A stretch of 64,000 nt of DNA from Prostheceraeus crozeri (lineage: Eukaryota; Platyhelminthes; Polycladida; Euryleptidae), in the NCBI GenBank assembly GCA_907163375.1, contig CAJQUW010001409.1, forward strand, positions 1,054,001 through 1,118,000, given 5' to 3'. Below the pieces are notes generated by a model, which worked only from the letters and a program-made list of their open reading frames with translations, did no database searches and was not told where the DNA came from. A program made the position numbers and the translations under genes. Each line of letters begins with the position of its first letter. Position 1 is the first letter of the stretch. Below are positions 9,563-19,221 of the stretch, in pieces.

Positions 9563-12046
9563 ATGGTGTTTGCAAAAGAAAACAAGCATGGTTCGCCAAT
9601 GGTTACTTTGGTTCATGATCACAGAAAAAGTCCGCTCTCACTTAGCAGTATTGCATACTGGCAGGTGAAGTCATTCGAATCAATCAATCACAAGCAGTTG
9701 GAGGATTTCAACACGTTGGGGAAGAAGCATCTTCGCGCATCACGCAGAATTGATTTTCTGCAGTCATGTATTGATGCTGAGGTGATTCCAAAGTTCCTCC
9801 AATTCTCTGTACCCACAAACCTGAGAGATTGTAAGTCTTTAATTCTAAAAACTCAGACAGTTGCTCTAAAGAAAGAGATTGTTAAAGCTAAGTTAGACTT
9901 TAAAGATAAAGACGGAAAATTGACGCAATTCTTATTGCAGCTTTCCGATGATGAACGGATTCTTTATAGAGCGATTATGAATCATCACCTGAGAAAATTA
10001 GACAAAAATATTCGCAATATCCACTCTAAAAAGCTGACGACTTTGATCTCCTTGAAGAGCAAAGCCGATTCTGATCAAGATTCCGAGGACAAAAGTGAGT
10101 CCTTTTCCTCTGTCATCAATCTGACTGACGATCAATTTACCAAAGAAGAGATGGAAATTCTTAGTCTTGGCTTTTCGATGGCTTGGCCAAGGGAAACCAT
10201 TTCTTTGGATAAAGAGAAAGCTGAAGCTGAAGCTATGTTCAGCCAAATTCCTCTTTCTTCTCTTCATGAAGAAAAGATTAGTACTCTGAAACACAAGTTT
10301 CGCAGTACTTTCAAATCTTACTTTTCGCGCCATAAGATATCCAAGTACTGGCGTTCTAAAATAAAAGTTCTTCAGACTGTGTCCTCTCGTAAACATCTAT
10401 ATGTTAGCAAATTTGACAAGGGGAACGGTGTTGTAATTGATAAACGCACCTCCTATGTGTCAAAGATGGAAAAGCTTCTTGAAGATCAATCCAAATTCCA
10501 AAAATATTCTCCCTCTGCTCGCTCAAGAAAGAGTCCATTCATTCTCGAAGAGGATAGATTTGTGCGAAAACTCACTCAACTGAAAAGTAAAGGCCTGATT
10601 TCCGATACGATTTTCAAAATCATTAAGCCAGTCGGTTCCCAACCGGCAAGACTCTACGGTCTCCCTAAAATTCATAAAGATCGGAGTGATCCTCCTTACC
10701 GTCCTATTCTAAATATGATCGATGCTTATCCGTCTAATCTAGCCAAATGGCTGGATAGAATTCTGAAGCCTCTTCTCCCAAAAGAGTTTGTGGTGAAAGA
10801 CACCTTCGAGTTCACTGATCTCATCAAAGGTCAAGCTTCTAAAAGTCGTAAAATAGTCAGTTTTGACGTGAAAAGTCTATTCACCAGCATACCTGTCGAT
10901 GATACCATCGAGCATATTGTGTCCACCATTTCGGAAGATGAAATCCCTATCGGAAAACAGGCCTTGCGAGAGCTACTGAAGTTAGCATCTACCAACATCC
11001 TTTTCTCCTTCAATGAGGAATTGTATGTTCAAGTGGATGGGATGTCTATGGGTTCATGTCTCGCCCCAACAATGGCTGCATTTACCATGGACATGCTTGA
11101 GAAACAATTGAAAAATTTTGTCGGTTCTGGCCCAGTGTTTTACAAACGGTATGTGGACGATATTTTTTGCATATTTGAGATGAATGCTGATATTTCTGCT
11201 TTTCATTCCTTTTTGAATGAACTGCATCCTCAGATCGACTTTACCTACGAAGAGGAAGTCGATGGTCGTCTGACTTTCTTGGATGCCGTAGTGTCGAAAA
11301 ATGATGAAGCCTTCGACACTACCTGGCACTTCAAAGAAACCAACACCGGTGTTTATACCCCAAATTCGGCATACTCTCCAAAGCGATATCGCTTGGCTGC
11401 CATGAGATCACTTTTCAGCCGCGCTTTGAAAATTAATTCTAATATCAGCAATTATCACAAGTCTGCAAGTACTATCACTGGTGTTTTTCAAAAAAATGGT
11501 TTCACGAATAATGAGATAATTCGTATTCAGAAAGAAGTTGAGGCGAGACATGAAAACCGGACTCCCAACCACACTGAGAATGATAGAAGTGACACCCGTA
11601 CAATTAATTGGAGCTTTCCCTTCATTGCTGAAGGAGAAAATACTTTAAGAAAACATATAAAAGATATCAACAAAATTATTTCTCCTAGCGTGAAAATTCG
11701 ACCTGTATTCCAGACTCTCAAGACCAGTATGTTCTTTGCTAACAAAGACAAAGTGCCTGCCGAGCTCAAGTCAAACATTGTCTACAAGTATTCTTGTGAG
11801 CACTGTGACAAGTGCTACATCGGCAGCTCGGTCAGGCATTTCATTACTAGGATGAATGAACACTTGAAAGGCTACCCAACGCCTTCTGAAATTAGCTTGC
11901 ATGTTCATCCTCCTCACAAAGATAATTTCAAGGTCGTTTCTCAGACGAGGTACCCTAGACATCTGGAATCTATTCTATTAAAGAAATCGAACAATAGCCT
12001 GATGAATGAACGGGAAAGCTCTATGAATCTATGCCTAAATTTGTAG
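9563..12046 (+). CDS. PLE-1 reverse transcriptase with GIY-YIG endonuclease, full length
   Basis: Second plus-strand copy, 827 aa, identical to the copy at 6809-9292, with an intact YVDD box and GIY-YIG domain. It is followed by the 3' UTR and a partial spacer that includes a hammerhead, then the array stops at 12263 in a (TA)n tract. That hammerhead downstream of the last ORF would define the RNA 3' end if it is active, so the insertion end lies about 39 nt past the predicted cut. Confidence 0.95.
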   Translation: MVFAKENKHGSPMVTLVHDHRKSPLSLSSIAYWQVKSFESINHKQLEDFNTLGKKHLRASRRIDFLQSCIDAEVIPKFLQFSVPTNLRDCKSLILKTQTVALKKEIVKAKLDFKDKDGKLTQFLLQLSDDERILYRAIMNHHLRKLDKNIRNIHSKKLTTLISLKSKADSDQDSEDKSESFSSVINLTDDQFTKEEMEILSLGFSMAWPRETISLDKEKAEAEAMFSQIPLSSLHEEKISTLKHKFRSTFKSYFSRHKISKYWRSKIKVLQTVSSRKHLYVSKFDKGNGVVIDKRTSYVSKMEKLLEDQSKFQKYSPSARSRKSPFILEEDRFVRKLTQLKSKGLISDTIFKIIKPVGSQPARLYGLPKIHKDRSDPPYRPILNMIDAYPSNLAKWLDRILKPLLPKEFVVKDTFEFTDLIKGQASKSRKIVSFDVKSLFTSIPVDDTIEHIVSTISEDEIPIGKQALRELLKLASTNILFSFNEELYVQVDGMSMGSCLAPTMAAFTMDMLEKQLKNFVGSGPVFYKRYVDDIFCIFEMNADISAFHSFLNELHPQIDFTYEEEVDGRLTFLDAVVSKNDEAFDTTWHFKETNTGVYTPNSAYSPKRYRLAAMRSLFSRALKINSNISNYHKSASTITGVFQKNGFTNNEIIRIQKEVEARHENRTPNHTENDRSDTRTINWSFPFIAEGENTLRKHIKDINKIISPSVKIRPVFQTLKTSMFFANKDKVPAELKSNIVYKYSCEHCDKCYIGSSVRHFITRMNEHLKGYPTPSEISLHVHPPHKDNFKVVSQTRYPRHLESILLKKSNNSLMNERESSMNLCLNL

Positions 12047-12194
12047 AACTGTAAATAGAATTGATTTTATTTCATTATTCATTGCATCTTTGACTGCTGT
12101 GAATGACCTTGATTTTAGCGTTGAAATGTGATCATACCATCCGATGTAACCACGAATTTTATATTTAAGAGAATTTTATCCTGTACATATCTTT

Positions 12195-12238
12195 GTTCAC
12201 CTGAGGATGGCTTTGTAAAGCTGAAACATGTCGTGCGC
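12195..12238 (+). ncRNA. Hammerhead ribozyme motif (PLE-1), terminal copy
   Basis: Same core and arms as the other five copies. This one lies downstream of the last ORF, 25 bp from the end of the array. Confidence 0.72.
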
Positions 12239-12262
12239 TTGAACACGGATTGCTTTCAATTT

Positions 12263-12263
<1 letters not shown>

Positions 12264-12307
<44 letters not shown>
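12264..12307. repeat. (TA)n microsatellite
   Basis: About 40 bp of alternating TA between the end of PLE-1 and the start of PLE-2. A matching tract lies on the far side of PLE-2, so this could be a split insertion target. Confidence 0.95.
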
Positions 12308-12308
<1 letters not shown>

Positions 12309-14043
12309 TAAACAAAAACTCAGAAAAAAGTCATGAATAACTATCCCAACCGGTTTCGCCTCTTCACGGGAAGCTACTCATGGGAAATGAAATAAATCTA
12401 TTGGAATCAATCACATTAGTATACATTCATAATGTAGACATCAGAATTAGGTGGAAAATAAAAACATAGAAATTATTCACTTATTCAGAGGAGGACACTT
12501 ACCACTTTCGATGTCGAATCACTGTATACGCGTATTCCTACCTCTCTGGGCATGGATGCTATAAACTTTTGGGTCTTAGAGAAAAGAGCTTTCATATCCC
12601 ATAGATTTTCGGTGAATTTCATTCTCTCGGCTATTCATTTCATTCTGAAGAATAATTTTTTCACCTTTGAAGATGATACTTACATTCAGATCTCAGGTAC
12701 CGCGATGGGTACTAAGGTAGCCCCTACTTACGCTATCCTCGTAATGGGGTATTTGGAGGTAAAATTGTATGAGGTAACTGGCAACGTATATGGCAATGGA
12801 ATATCTGATGAAATAAAGAACAGATGGATTAGGTTCATAAACGACTGCTGGATAATTTGGGATCGACGTTTTGGTGATATTGAACAATTTTATTCGATAT
12901 TATGCGAACTTCACCAAGATATAAATTTCACTATGGAATCTAGCCCTGGTAGCATGCATTTTCTGGACGTTCTAATTTATAAAGAAGGAGATAAGTTGGA
13001 GACGGATATTTTTCGTAAAGCTACGGACACTCGCAATTACGTTCCGTTTGATTCTGGACATCCGAAACATATAGTTCGCAATATACCGTATGCACTAGCC
13101 TCGAGGATTAATGTGATTGTTTCTCAACAGAAGAATAAATTAAAACAATTAACTGAATTAAAGACTACGCTTATAAAACTAAATTACCCTGTCACCCTCA
13201 TTGACCACGCATTTTGTCGTGCGGCTCAAAATGGAACTCAGAGGTCTCAGCTGGAAGGTAGTAGTAACAACAGGAATAACAAAGTGCCATTCATTTGTAC
13301 ATATAATAAGAACAATCCCAATGTGTATAGAGATGTGATCTTACCAATAAGTAGTGCCATCAAACAAATTCCCCATTTTGATAACTGTGAAATATACAGA
13401 TCATACAGGCAACCTCCGAATTTGATAAGACTCCTCAACCATAACAACAGGCCAACAATCAAAGGTATCACCAGATGCGAAGAAGCTCGATGTGGATGTT
13501 GTGATCTTCTAATCACAGGTAATCAGATAAGTCTGAAGAACAATGAGCCCTTCAAGATTAAGACCAACATGAGCTGTACCTCCAAGAATCTGATTTACGT
13601 TCTTCGGTGTAAGTCCTGTGGCGATTTCTATATTGGCCAAACCGGCGATGTATTTCGAACTCGGATAACTGTTCACCGCCAACAAATCTCAAGTGAAGCT
13701 TATAGAGTTCTGGCCGTTAGTAGGCATATAGCCCAGTGTGCTCGAGGCCCACTTAACATTAATTTTGAAGCGGCCCCTATATATCAGATGCATCCTAGTG
13801 CCAGCCGCATGGATAGAGAGTTAAAGGAACAACATTTCATCTCTATGCTGTGTCCTCCTCTGAATAAGTGAATAATTTCTATGTTTTTATTTTCCACCTA
13901 ATTCTGATGTCTACATTATGAATGTATACTAATGTGATTGATTCCAATAGATTTATTTCATTTCCCATGAGTAGCTTCCCGTGAAGAGGCGAAACCGGTT
14001 GGGATAGTTATTCATGACTTTTTTCTGAGTTTTTGTTTACTTA
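12306..14043 (+). mobile_element. Second Penelope-like family (PLE-2), 5'-truncated, with inverted tail
   Basis: A plus-strand copy (about 12499-14043) has lost its 5' half. A minus-strand copy of its last ~193 bp (12306-12498) is joined head-to-head to it, so the locus has long inverted ends. (TA)n tracts lie on both sides. The encoded protein differs strongly from PLE-1. The inverted tails carry a hammerhead-like segment (CCC/GGG arms, GAAAC) whose core does not match the consensus well. Confidence 0.88.
12499..13871 (+). pseudogene. PLE-2 reverse transcriptase (C-terminal part) with GIY-YIG endonuclease
   Basis: Open frame to the stop at 13871, truncated at its 5' end by the insertion, so the start is lost. 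The first ATG is at 12552 (439 aa from there). Just upstream the frame reads FDVESLYTRIP, reverse transcriptase motif A. Then come SGTAMGTKVAPT (48-59 of the 439), FIND (95-98) where a YxDD box is expected, the SMHFLDV motif, a Cys-rich patch (CEEARCGCC, 309-317), and a GIY-YIG domain (IYVLRC...FYIGQT, 348-364) ending in KEQHFISMLCPPLNK. The Asn for Asp in the catalytic box would abolish polymerase activity. Likely Neptune-like, by the look of the nuclease; unsure. Confidence 0.87.
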
Positions 14044-14069
14044 CTTAATGCCATTTTGATACCTGTCTT

Positions 14070-14074
<5 letters not shown>

Positions 14075-14120
<46 letters not shown>
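14075..14120. repeat. (TA)n microsatellite
   Basis: Right-hand partner of the TA tract at 12264-12307, separated from PLE-2 by about 30 bp of other sequence. Confidence 0.95.
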
Positions 14121-14121
<1 letters not shown>

Positions 14122-14345
14122 TGATACAGGTGGATAACCGAACTTTAACTACTTGAAGTATAACAAATTATTATTGCTTGATCCTTCTAAATGTACGAAG
14201 ACTCCTCTCGCATGAGAAACTAGTGGGGCCGCCTTATCTTAATTCATTTAGCGCTTATTTTGCAGGTAACCCTTAGCTTTTATTGAGTAGCATATTAATT
14301 GGATGATGACAATGATAAATCTGATGACATTCACATCGCCTCTAC

Positions 14346-14444
14346 CTCGACATTTGTACGTTCAATCAGGCCTTTATCTTGACACTACGACGTTCAATCA
14401 CGTCTTCATCTCGACATTTGTACGCTCAATCAGGCCATTATCTT
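14346..14444 (+). repeat. Minisatellite, three ~33-bp units
   Basis: Three degenerate head-to-tail units, each of the form CGACATTTGTACG, then TTCAATCAGG, then CCTTTATCT. The middle unit is the most diverged. Confidence 0.7.
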
Positions 14445-15451
14445 TAAAAACAAAGTTTACTTTAGACATAGTGCTGTATTTTCAAACTGACGCTTGAAAC
14501 CAAGCACAGTCAAAGCCATGGTCAAAACTATCTTTGCGTGAAACCCTTAACTTGTATTCTAAATAAAGCATAAAGCGCGTTTTCGCCATTATTTACGCAA
14601 ATCTCACATTTTTACGAATTTTCCGTGATAGCACGATCTATATCTAACATAATGTATATCCAATACACAGCAATCTTTCTTATGAAATATGTAACCATGT
14701 TAACAAGCACTCAAGTCCGTTGTATCAAGGACAATTTCGTGCATTAAGCATGCATGCGATTTTTCAAATCACTACTATTCAATTTCTATATGCTCGGTAA
14801 AAGCCATGACACATGCTATGTCCCATATACGGTATTATGCTGCATCAATCTAATTACTGAATTCTGGGGATTATTTGTGCTCATGTGATCTGATATGCTT
14901 CAATCTCGCATGACAATTATTATTTAGGAGACGGAAAATACACCTCCAAACGCTCTTAGAAAACATTTGAGAAGAATATTTGATAAATATGAGGAAAAAT
15001 AATTTACATATCATCATTGATGTCGAATATAGAGGTTGAAAGGGGTTAACACCTGTAAGATATTTTGATAATAATTTCTTTGCGCTGACCACAAGATAAT
15101 TAAAGGAAAAATGTCAGGAGGAATGTGTCTCTTGAGAAATAAATAATGCATGAAATTTAGGAATCCTCCGGCGTGGTAATGTCTCTTATGCTACAGATGT
15201 TGGTTCGAAATTATTTTTATTCTTTTGAATTATCAAACTGACAACTAGGCACTAGCAACATAATTATCCGTTTAAAAGGTCAAACAATCGTTGATTGAAT
15301 TATTGAAAACATATTTGATATTCCTTTGACCGATTTGCAAGCCAATACTGTAAGGATATGTACAGCATCCAGAACACGTATACAGATGCATTCGGTTCCC
15401 TTTTATCCACGCGAGTGTATGTAACATTTCACTTGGTATTTTTAATCAGAT

Positions 15452-15835
15452 CTGTGTTGTAAATGTAATTGCAGTTAGAATAAATGTAATTAGTAATTGT
15501 AATCAATTACATTTTTAGCCATGTAATTGAGAAGTAATTGCAATTTCTTTGCAGTCAGCACCGTTGGATATTCATTTAACATGCAATGTGTAAATTGCTT
15601 TATCCTCCGATAATGCGCCACGATTGTCGCCAGTAATGTGACATTGTGATCATACTTAGATATGTCTAGGAGTACGGTTGCCGGTAACTTTTTTTAAAGA
15701 AATGTACTTACTGTCGAAATTTAAATTAAGAACCGGGGCGAGAGCTGTCCAAAGTAACTGTAAAGTAATTGAAGAAAAACGGAGTAATTTGCGATTGTAA
15801 TCAATTATATTTCATAAATAATTGACAAAAGTCTA
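15452..15835. repeat. TAATTAC-rich dispersed repeat, probably a transposon relic
   Basis: Two clusters of GTAATTG/CAATTAC words (15460-15545 and 15745-15830), roughly inverted about a GC-richer centre. Such words occur in ends of non-autonomous DNA transposons, but no clean TIR or target duplication was found. Confidence 0.35.
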
Positions 15836-16096
15836 TGTTTGATATACATGTGCTGTCAAACGAAGTAACTCACGGCAGCCAGGGTTCCCTGTGACTGATA
15901 GTGATAACTAAGGTCATGTTTGGTCTTTGTGATTATCTCAACGTATTTTTGCATGCTTATCAGAATTGTGACTATTTTTTCTATGATCATTTTTTGAAGT
16001 GTGGCAAATATCCATGCTTATAATGCAGGGATGCGGAGTCGCAGTCGGAGTCCTATCAAATGATGCGACTCCGGACTCCGGCCTATAACTAGACCC

Positions 16097-16600
16097 AGTA
16101 ATGGGCAAAAGACCGTTCCAGGACACCATAAAATTCAAAAAATAGTATCTTTAAAAACGACATAAATTCAAGAATTTGAACCCTTTTTCAGGTTTTTAAG
16201 ACCTAAATACATGAATTTAGTCCATTCAAAAAGTACCATTTTTTCAAAAAATGGTATTTTTAAAAACGACATAAATTCATGAATTTGAACCCTTTTTCAG
16301 GTTATGAAGACCTAATTTCATAAATTTGGGCGTTTTTAAAAATACCCAATTTTTCAAATTTTTCAAAATCTCAAATTTGAGAATTACAATTTTTACTCCC
16401 AAAATCATGACCGTTCCAGGACACCGAAAATCATAAAAGTTAAGAATCTCAAATTTGAGAATTACAATTTTTACCCCCCTTAAAATCATGACCGTTCCAG
16501 GACACCGAAAAAATCATAAAGTTAGTATTTTTAAAAACGTCTTTTAAATCCGTTTTTCAGGTTTTTAAAATATATCATGTGACTAATAATATTTCTTTAA
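16097..16600 (+). repeat. Polinton left terminal inverted repeat
   Basis: About 504 bp, matching 33105-33605 in inverse orientation with only a few differences. It contains three direct copies of GACCGTTCCAGGACACC (starting at 16111, 16409 and 16490) and repeated A+T blocks. It ends in AATATTTCTTTAA (16588-16600), which recurs at 18348-18360. Confidence 0.95.
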
Positions 16601-16716
16601 CAGGTAGCGGTTAATGCAAAATGAAAACACATTCTTTTTTCTTTTTGAAATATTTTATTCACATATATGTGCAAGTAGTTTAGATTACAAAGTAAATATA
16701 TGACAACTAGAAAAAT

Positions 16717-17033
16717 GTTACATTCATAAACTGGGAATGGCATTCCCATTTTTCTATTGTTACATAAAATGATTGACAATACACACCACTACGTCAAATA
16801 ATATGCTAGAAGTCACACAGTATAAGAAAAAATAAAGAATGTTTCATTTATAAGCTGCGAATGCTCATTCCCATTCTATTATTCCGTCTCACAAAATAAA
16901 ATGTTAATGCATGCTACTCACATAATATAGCAAAGTCTTACAATATAAGAAAAAGCAACCACTGTTTCATTTATAAGCTGCGAATAGCATTCCCATTTTT
17001 CTATTCTGTTACATAAAATGATTGTCAATACAT
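16717..17033. repeat. Three ~123-bp degenerate tandem repeats
   Basis: Units start near 16717, 16841 and 16968, each with ATTCATAA or ATTTATAA, then a GAATGGCATTCCCAT-like palindrome, then CTATT and ACATAAAAT words. They lie directly downstream of the 253-aa gene and inside the extra block. Function unknown. Confidence 0.75.
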
Positions 17034-17034
17034 A

Positions 17035-17796
17035 CTACTCATTTTGTGTTTGGCGCTCCTGTATATGTTGTGTCTCTAATTGCTGCGTTAGTCCAGTTGT
17101 CATATCAGATGTTTGATTGGATTCTTGGGAAGAAAATATCCCTGAGCTAATTTGAAGCAACTGTTCCTCTTTTTCAAATTCAAAATAATCTTCAAAATAC
17201 TTAAAGTTTTTGAAAACAAAGAATATACTTAAAGTACATGTTTGAAGCTTTGTGTTAGCTTGAGAAAGGCGATATAATTTTATCAAAAACGTTGCATACC
17301 TTCTTGAGAATTTAATGTTATATTCACTCTCCAACTTTTGAGTAAAGGCTACCATTGACAAATGTTCCATTGATTTTAATTTAGATATCACAAATCCTTG
17401 GCAAATAGCAATTGATAAGGAAGAATTATTGTGTACTTTTTCTTGATAAATTAGAGAATGTAGAGTTGTAACACAGTTTTGGATAGTGCATGTCGCCTGT
17501 GCACTCACGTCGAGCTGTCCTTGGATTAGTTGTCCTGATGAAAATGAGTTTCTTATTTCAGAAAAAATCTCATTTTTCTTGTCCTCTTTTTCTGGTTTTA
17601 TCTTCTTTTGAAAATAGAATTCATGATTTACAATAAGAGTTTTGAAAAAATCTTTCTTCTCATCTTTGATGAGTGGAAGTACTTGATCACAAAATTTGAG
17701 GAATTCGCGATGAATAGAAGCACTCATTTCTGACACAGCTTCGATGTTTAGGTCACGGATAAATTGTAAACATTCACAGTCTCGTAGAACGCTCAC
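17035..17796 (-). CDS. Unknown 253-aa Polinton-borne protein
   Basis: No family recognised. It is the only gene of the extra left-end block and runs toward the TIR, against its neighbour at 18363. The N-terminal half is helical and charged, with a Lys/Glu-rich stretch around 70-85. The C-terminal half has an aromatic-rich segment (about 163-205, FSRRYATFLIKLYRL and FVFKNFKYFEDYF) that could be a helical DNA- or protein-binding domain. The last 40 residues are Gln/Thr/Ser-rich. No signal peptide. The start at 17796 is the first ATG; the preceding ~200 bp are less AT-rich than the element and may hold the promoter. Possibly cargo rather than a core gene. Confidence 0.7.
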   Translation of the reverse strand: MSVLRDCECLQFIRDLNIEAVSEMSASIHREFLKFCDQVLPLIKDEKKDFFKTLIVNHEFYFQKKIKPEKEDKKNEIFSEIRNSFSSGQLIQGQLDVSAQATCTIQNCVTTLHSLIYQEKVHNNSSLSIAICQGFVISKLKSMEHLSMVAFTQKLESEYNIKFSRRYATFLIKLYRLSQANTKLQTCTLSIFFVFKNFKYFEDYFEFEKEEQLLQISSGIFSSQESNQTSDMTTGLTQQLETQHIQERQTQNE

Positions 17797-18362
17797 AGAA
17801 TGAATGCACGCAGTAAGAATGAAATTGTAATACGTGGAATAATGGCAGCAGCTGTTTCTGAGAGAGAGAGAATCTTTATGACCTTTGCCCCCAGCGAAGC
17901 GACTAAAGTATACTCACATTTATGGCGCTATTGTCTGCCACAAGCCGCAGCTGCTATCACTTCAATGTTCAACGTCAAAAGCAAGTCAAGCGAAACAAAC
18001 TAAGATTAGCGACTTCTTCTGCAAAAACTAATTAAAATATGCATTAAGATGCATTTCTTCCCAAAAAAGGATATTTTTCGTGGAATGAAGAGTAGTTTTT
18101 TATCCTCATAACATGTACGATTGCATCGGTATTGGGCAGTAGAGGTATACTGAAGTATACAAAAAATTCAATTGCTTATCTACGATTCACACTGGCAAAC
18201 AATTCCTTTGTTCTCTCTCCCTCTTCGTCTCATCCTCTCCCAGAGCTTTTGGTCTGACTGTGTTCTTAGAAATATACGGCAAACAAACGACTGCGTATTT
18301 CTATTTAAATCAAAATTCAGAAGATTGTATTCAAAATATTTATTCAAAATATTTCTTTAAAA

Positions 18363-19028
18363 ATGGAAGAAACCGCAAGAATATATCCTTCGTTATCATA
18401 TGAACGTAGTTCTACTTTAATGGACATTGAAAAAATGAACAAAGAAAAACACAAAGATAGAGTTAGGTATATGAAAGATAAGGAATCTCAATTATTATTA
18501 AGATTAGAGCATTATAAAAAATTAAGAAAGCGATGGACTAATGTTAAGAATGTAACACAAGGAATTGGCATATTCTTAACAATAAGTTTAGGCGCTCTCA
18601 CTATTGTTATATCTTCTGGTGTTTTAGTAATTCCAGTAGTTGCTACAGCTTTAACAGGTACGGGTGTTTTTGCAACTTCACTTGTTACAATGTTAGATAA
18701 ATCTTTAATAACTAAGAAACGAAAATCATTAAAAACTAAGCATTTACATATTAAAGAAGTCTATGATAAACTACATTACTACTTTCAAAGAGTATGTGAT
18801 GATAATGTTATTACGTTAGATGATATTGAAAAATTTGATCAAATAGCTAATGAAGTAAATCAAATATCCTTTCAATTACAGTCCGAAAAAGTTGATGATA
18901 AGAATAGACAGGATGGCAAAATTCCTAGTGATGGTAAAATTTCTAATGAAGAAAATGACAAAATTTTTTTAGAAGAGCTAAAAACTTTAAGCGAAAATTT
19001 AAGCAAAACTTTATTAAACAAAACTTAA
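18363..19028 (+). CDS. Unknown 221-aa protein, membrane hairpin plus coiled coil
   Basis: Residues 1-62 are charged and helical. Residues 66-110 are strongly hydrophobic and Gly/Ala-rich, enough for two membrane passes with a short turn. The rest is a charged helical tail ending in a Lys/Glu/Asp/Ser-rich region. The layout resembles small two-pass membrane proteins (SLATT-like), but identity is not shown. The ATG at 18363 is preceded by a T-rich leader like those of other genes here. The first ~60 bp of this gene also appear as a copy next to the right TIR (about 33041-33104), so the gene once lay directly against the terminal repeat. Confidence 0.7.
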   Translation: MEETARIYPSLSYERSSTLMDIEKMNKEKHKDRVRYMKDKESQLLLRLEHYKKLRKRWTNVKNVTQGIGIFLTISLGALTIVISSGVLVIPVVATALTGTGVFATSLVTMLDKSLITKKRKSLKTKHLHIKEVYDKLHYYFQRVCDDNVITLDDIEKFDQIANEVNQISFQLQSEKVDDKNRQDGKIPSDGKISNEENDKIFLEELKTLSENLSKTLLNKT

Positions 19029-19221
19029 AACGAGAAGACTTTAAACGAAAAGATGTCAAACAACAAAGCAATAAAAAAATAATTTGTTCAGTAAAATGTT
19101 TTTGTTGTATTCCAATGTTACCACAAAATTCAAATATTATATTTTAAAAATGGATAAAATTAAAGCTGATAATTTTAAAAGAATAAAACAATTATAAGAG
19201 TTAATAAAACAAAGAAATATT

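Larger units (their letters stand above)
6677..12263 (+). mobile_element. Right arm of Penelope-like element array (PLE-1), tandem units
   Basis: Two full head-to-tail units (ORFs 6809-9292 and 9563-12046, period 2,754 bp) bounded by partial spacers. It begins at 6677 just upstream of a hammerhead and ends at 12263, inside a third spacer, where it abuts a (TA)n tract. Orientation is opposite to the left arm, so the ORFs diverge from about 6,670. Sequence appears identical to the left arm, so both arms probably come from one insertion event or recent exchange. Confidence 0.93.
14121..16017. other. Non-coding stretch between PLE-2 and the hAT
   Basis: No reading frame with a recognisable product. 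It holds a short minisatellite (14346-14444) and a TAATTAC-rich repeat (15452-15835), listed separately. The rest is unassigned AT-rich DNA. Confidence 0.6.
16601..18360. other. Extra 1.76-kb block between left TIR and first core gene
   Basis: The block is bounded by the 13-bp direct repeat AATATTTCTTTAA (16588-16600 and 18348-18360). At the right end of the Polinton the TIR runs straight from that 13-mer into the first ~60 bp of the 18363 gene, with no block. The block holds the 253-aa minus-strand gene, its leader and three ~123-bp tandem repeats. It looks like an insertion into a Polinton whose TIR once abutted the 18363 gene. Confidence 0.7.

Noticed and set aside
1-12263. CRISPR-like or satellite interpretation of the long tandem repeats
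   Set aside because: The 2,754-bp period is fully explained by coding retroelement units.
13966-14011. Hammerhead ribozyme in PLE-2 tails
   Set aside because: GAAAC and pairing arms are present, but the CTGANGA core is not, so it was not called.
17800-18003. Plus-strand 67-aa frame upstream of the 253-aa gene
   Set aside because: No motif. It overlaps the likely leader of the minus-strand gene and starts four bases from it.
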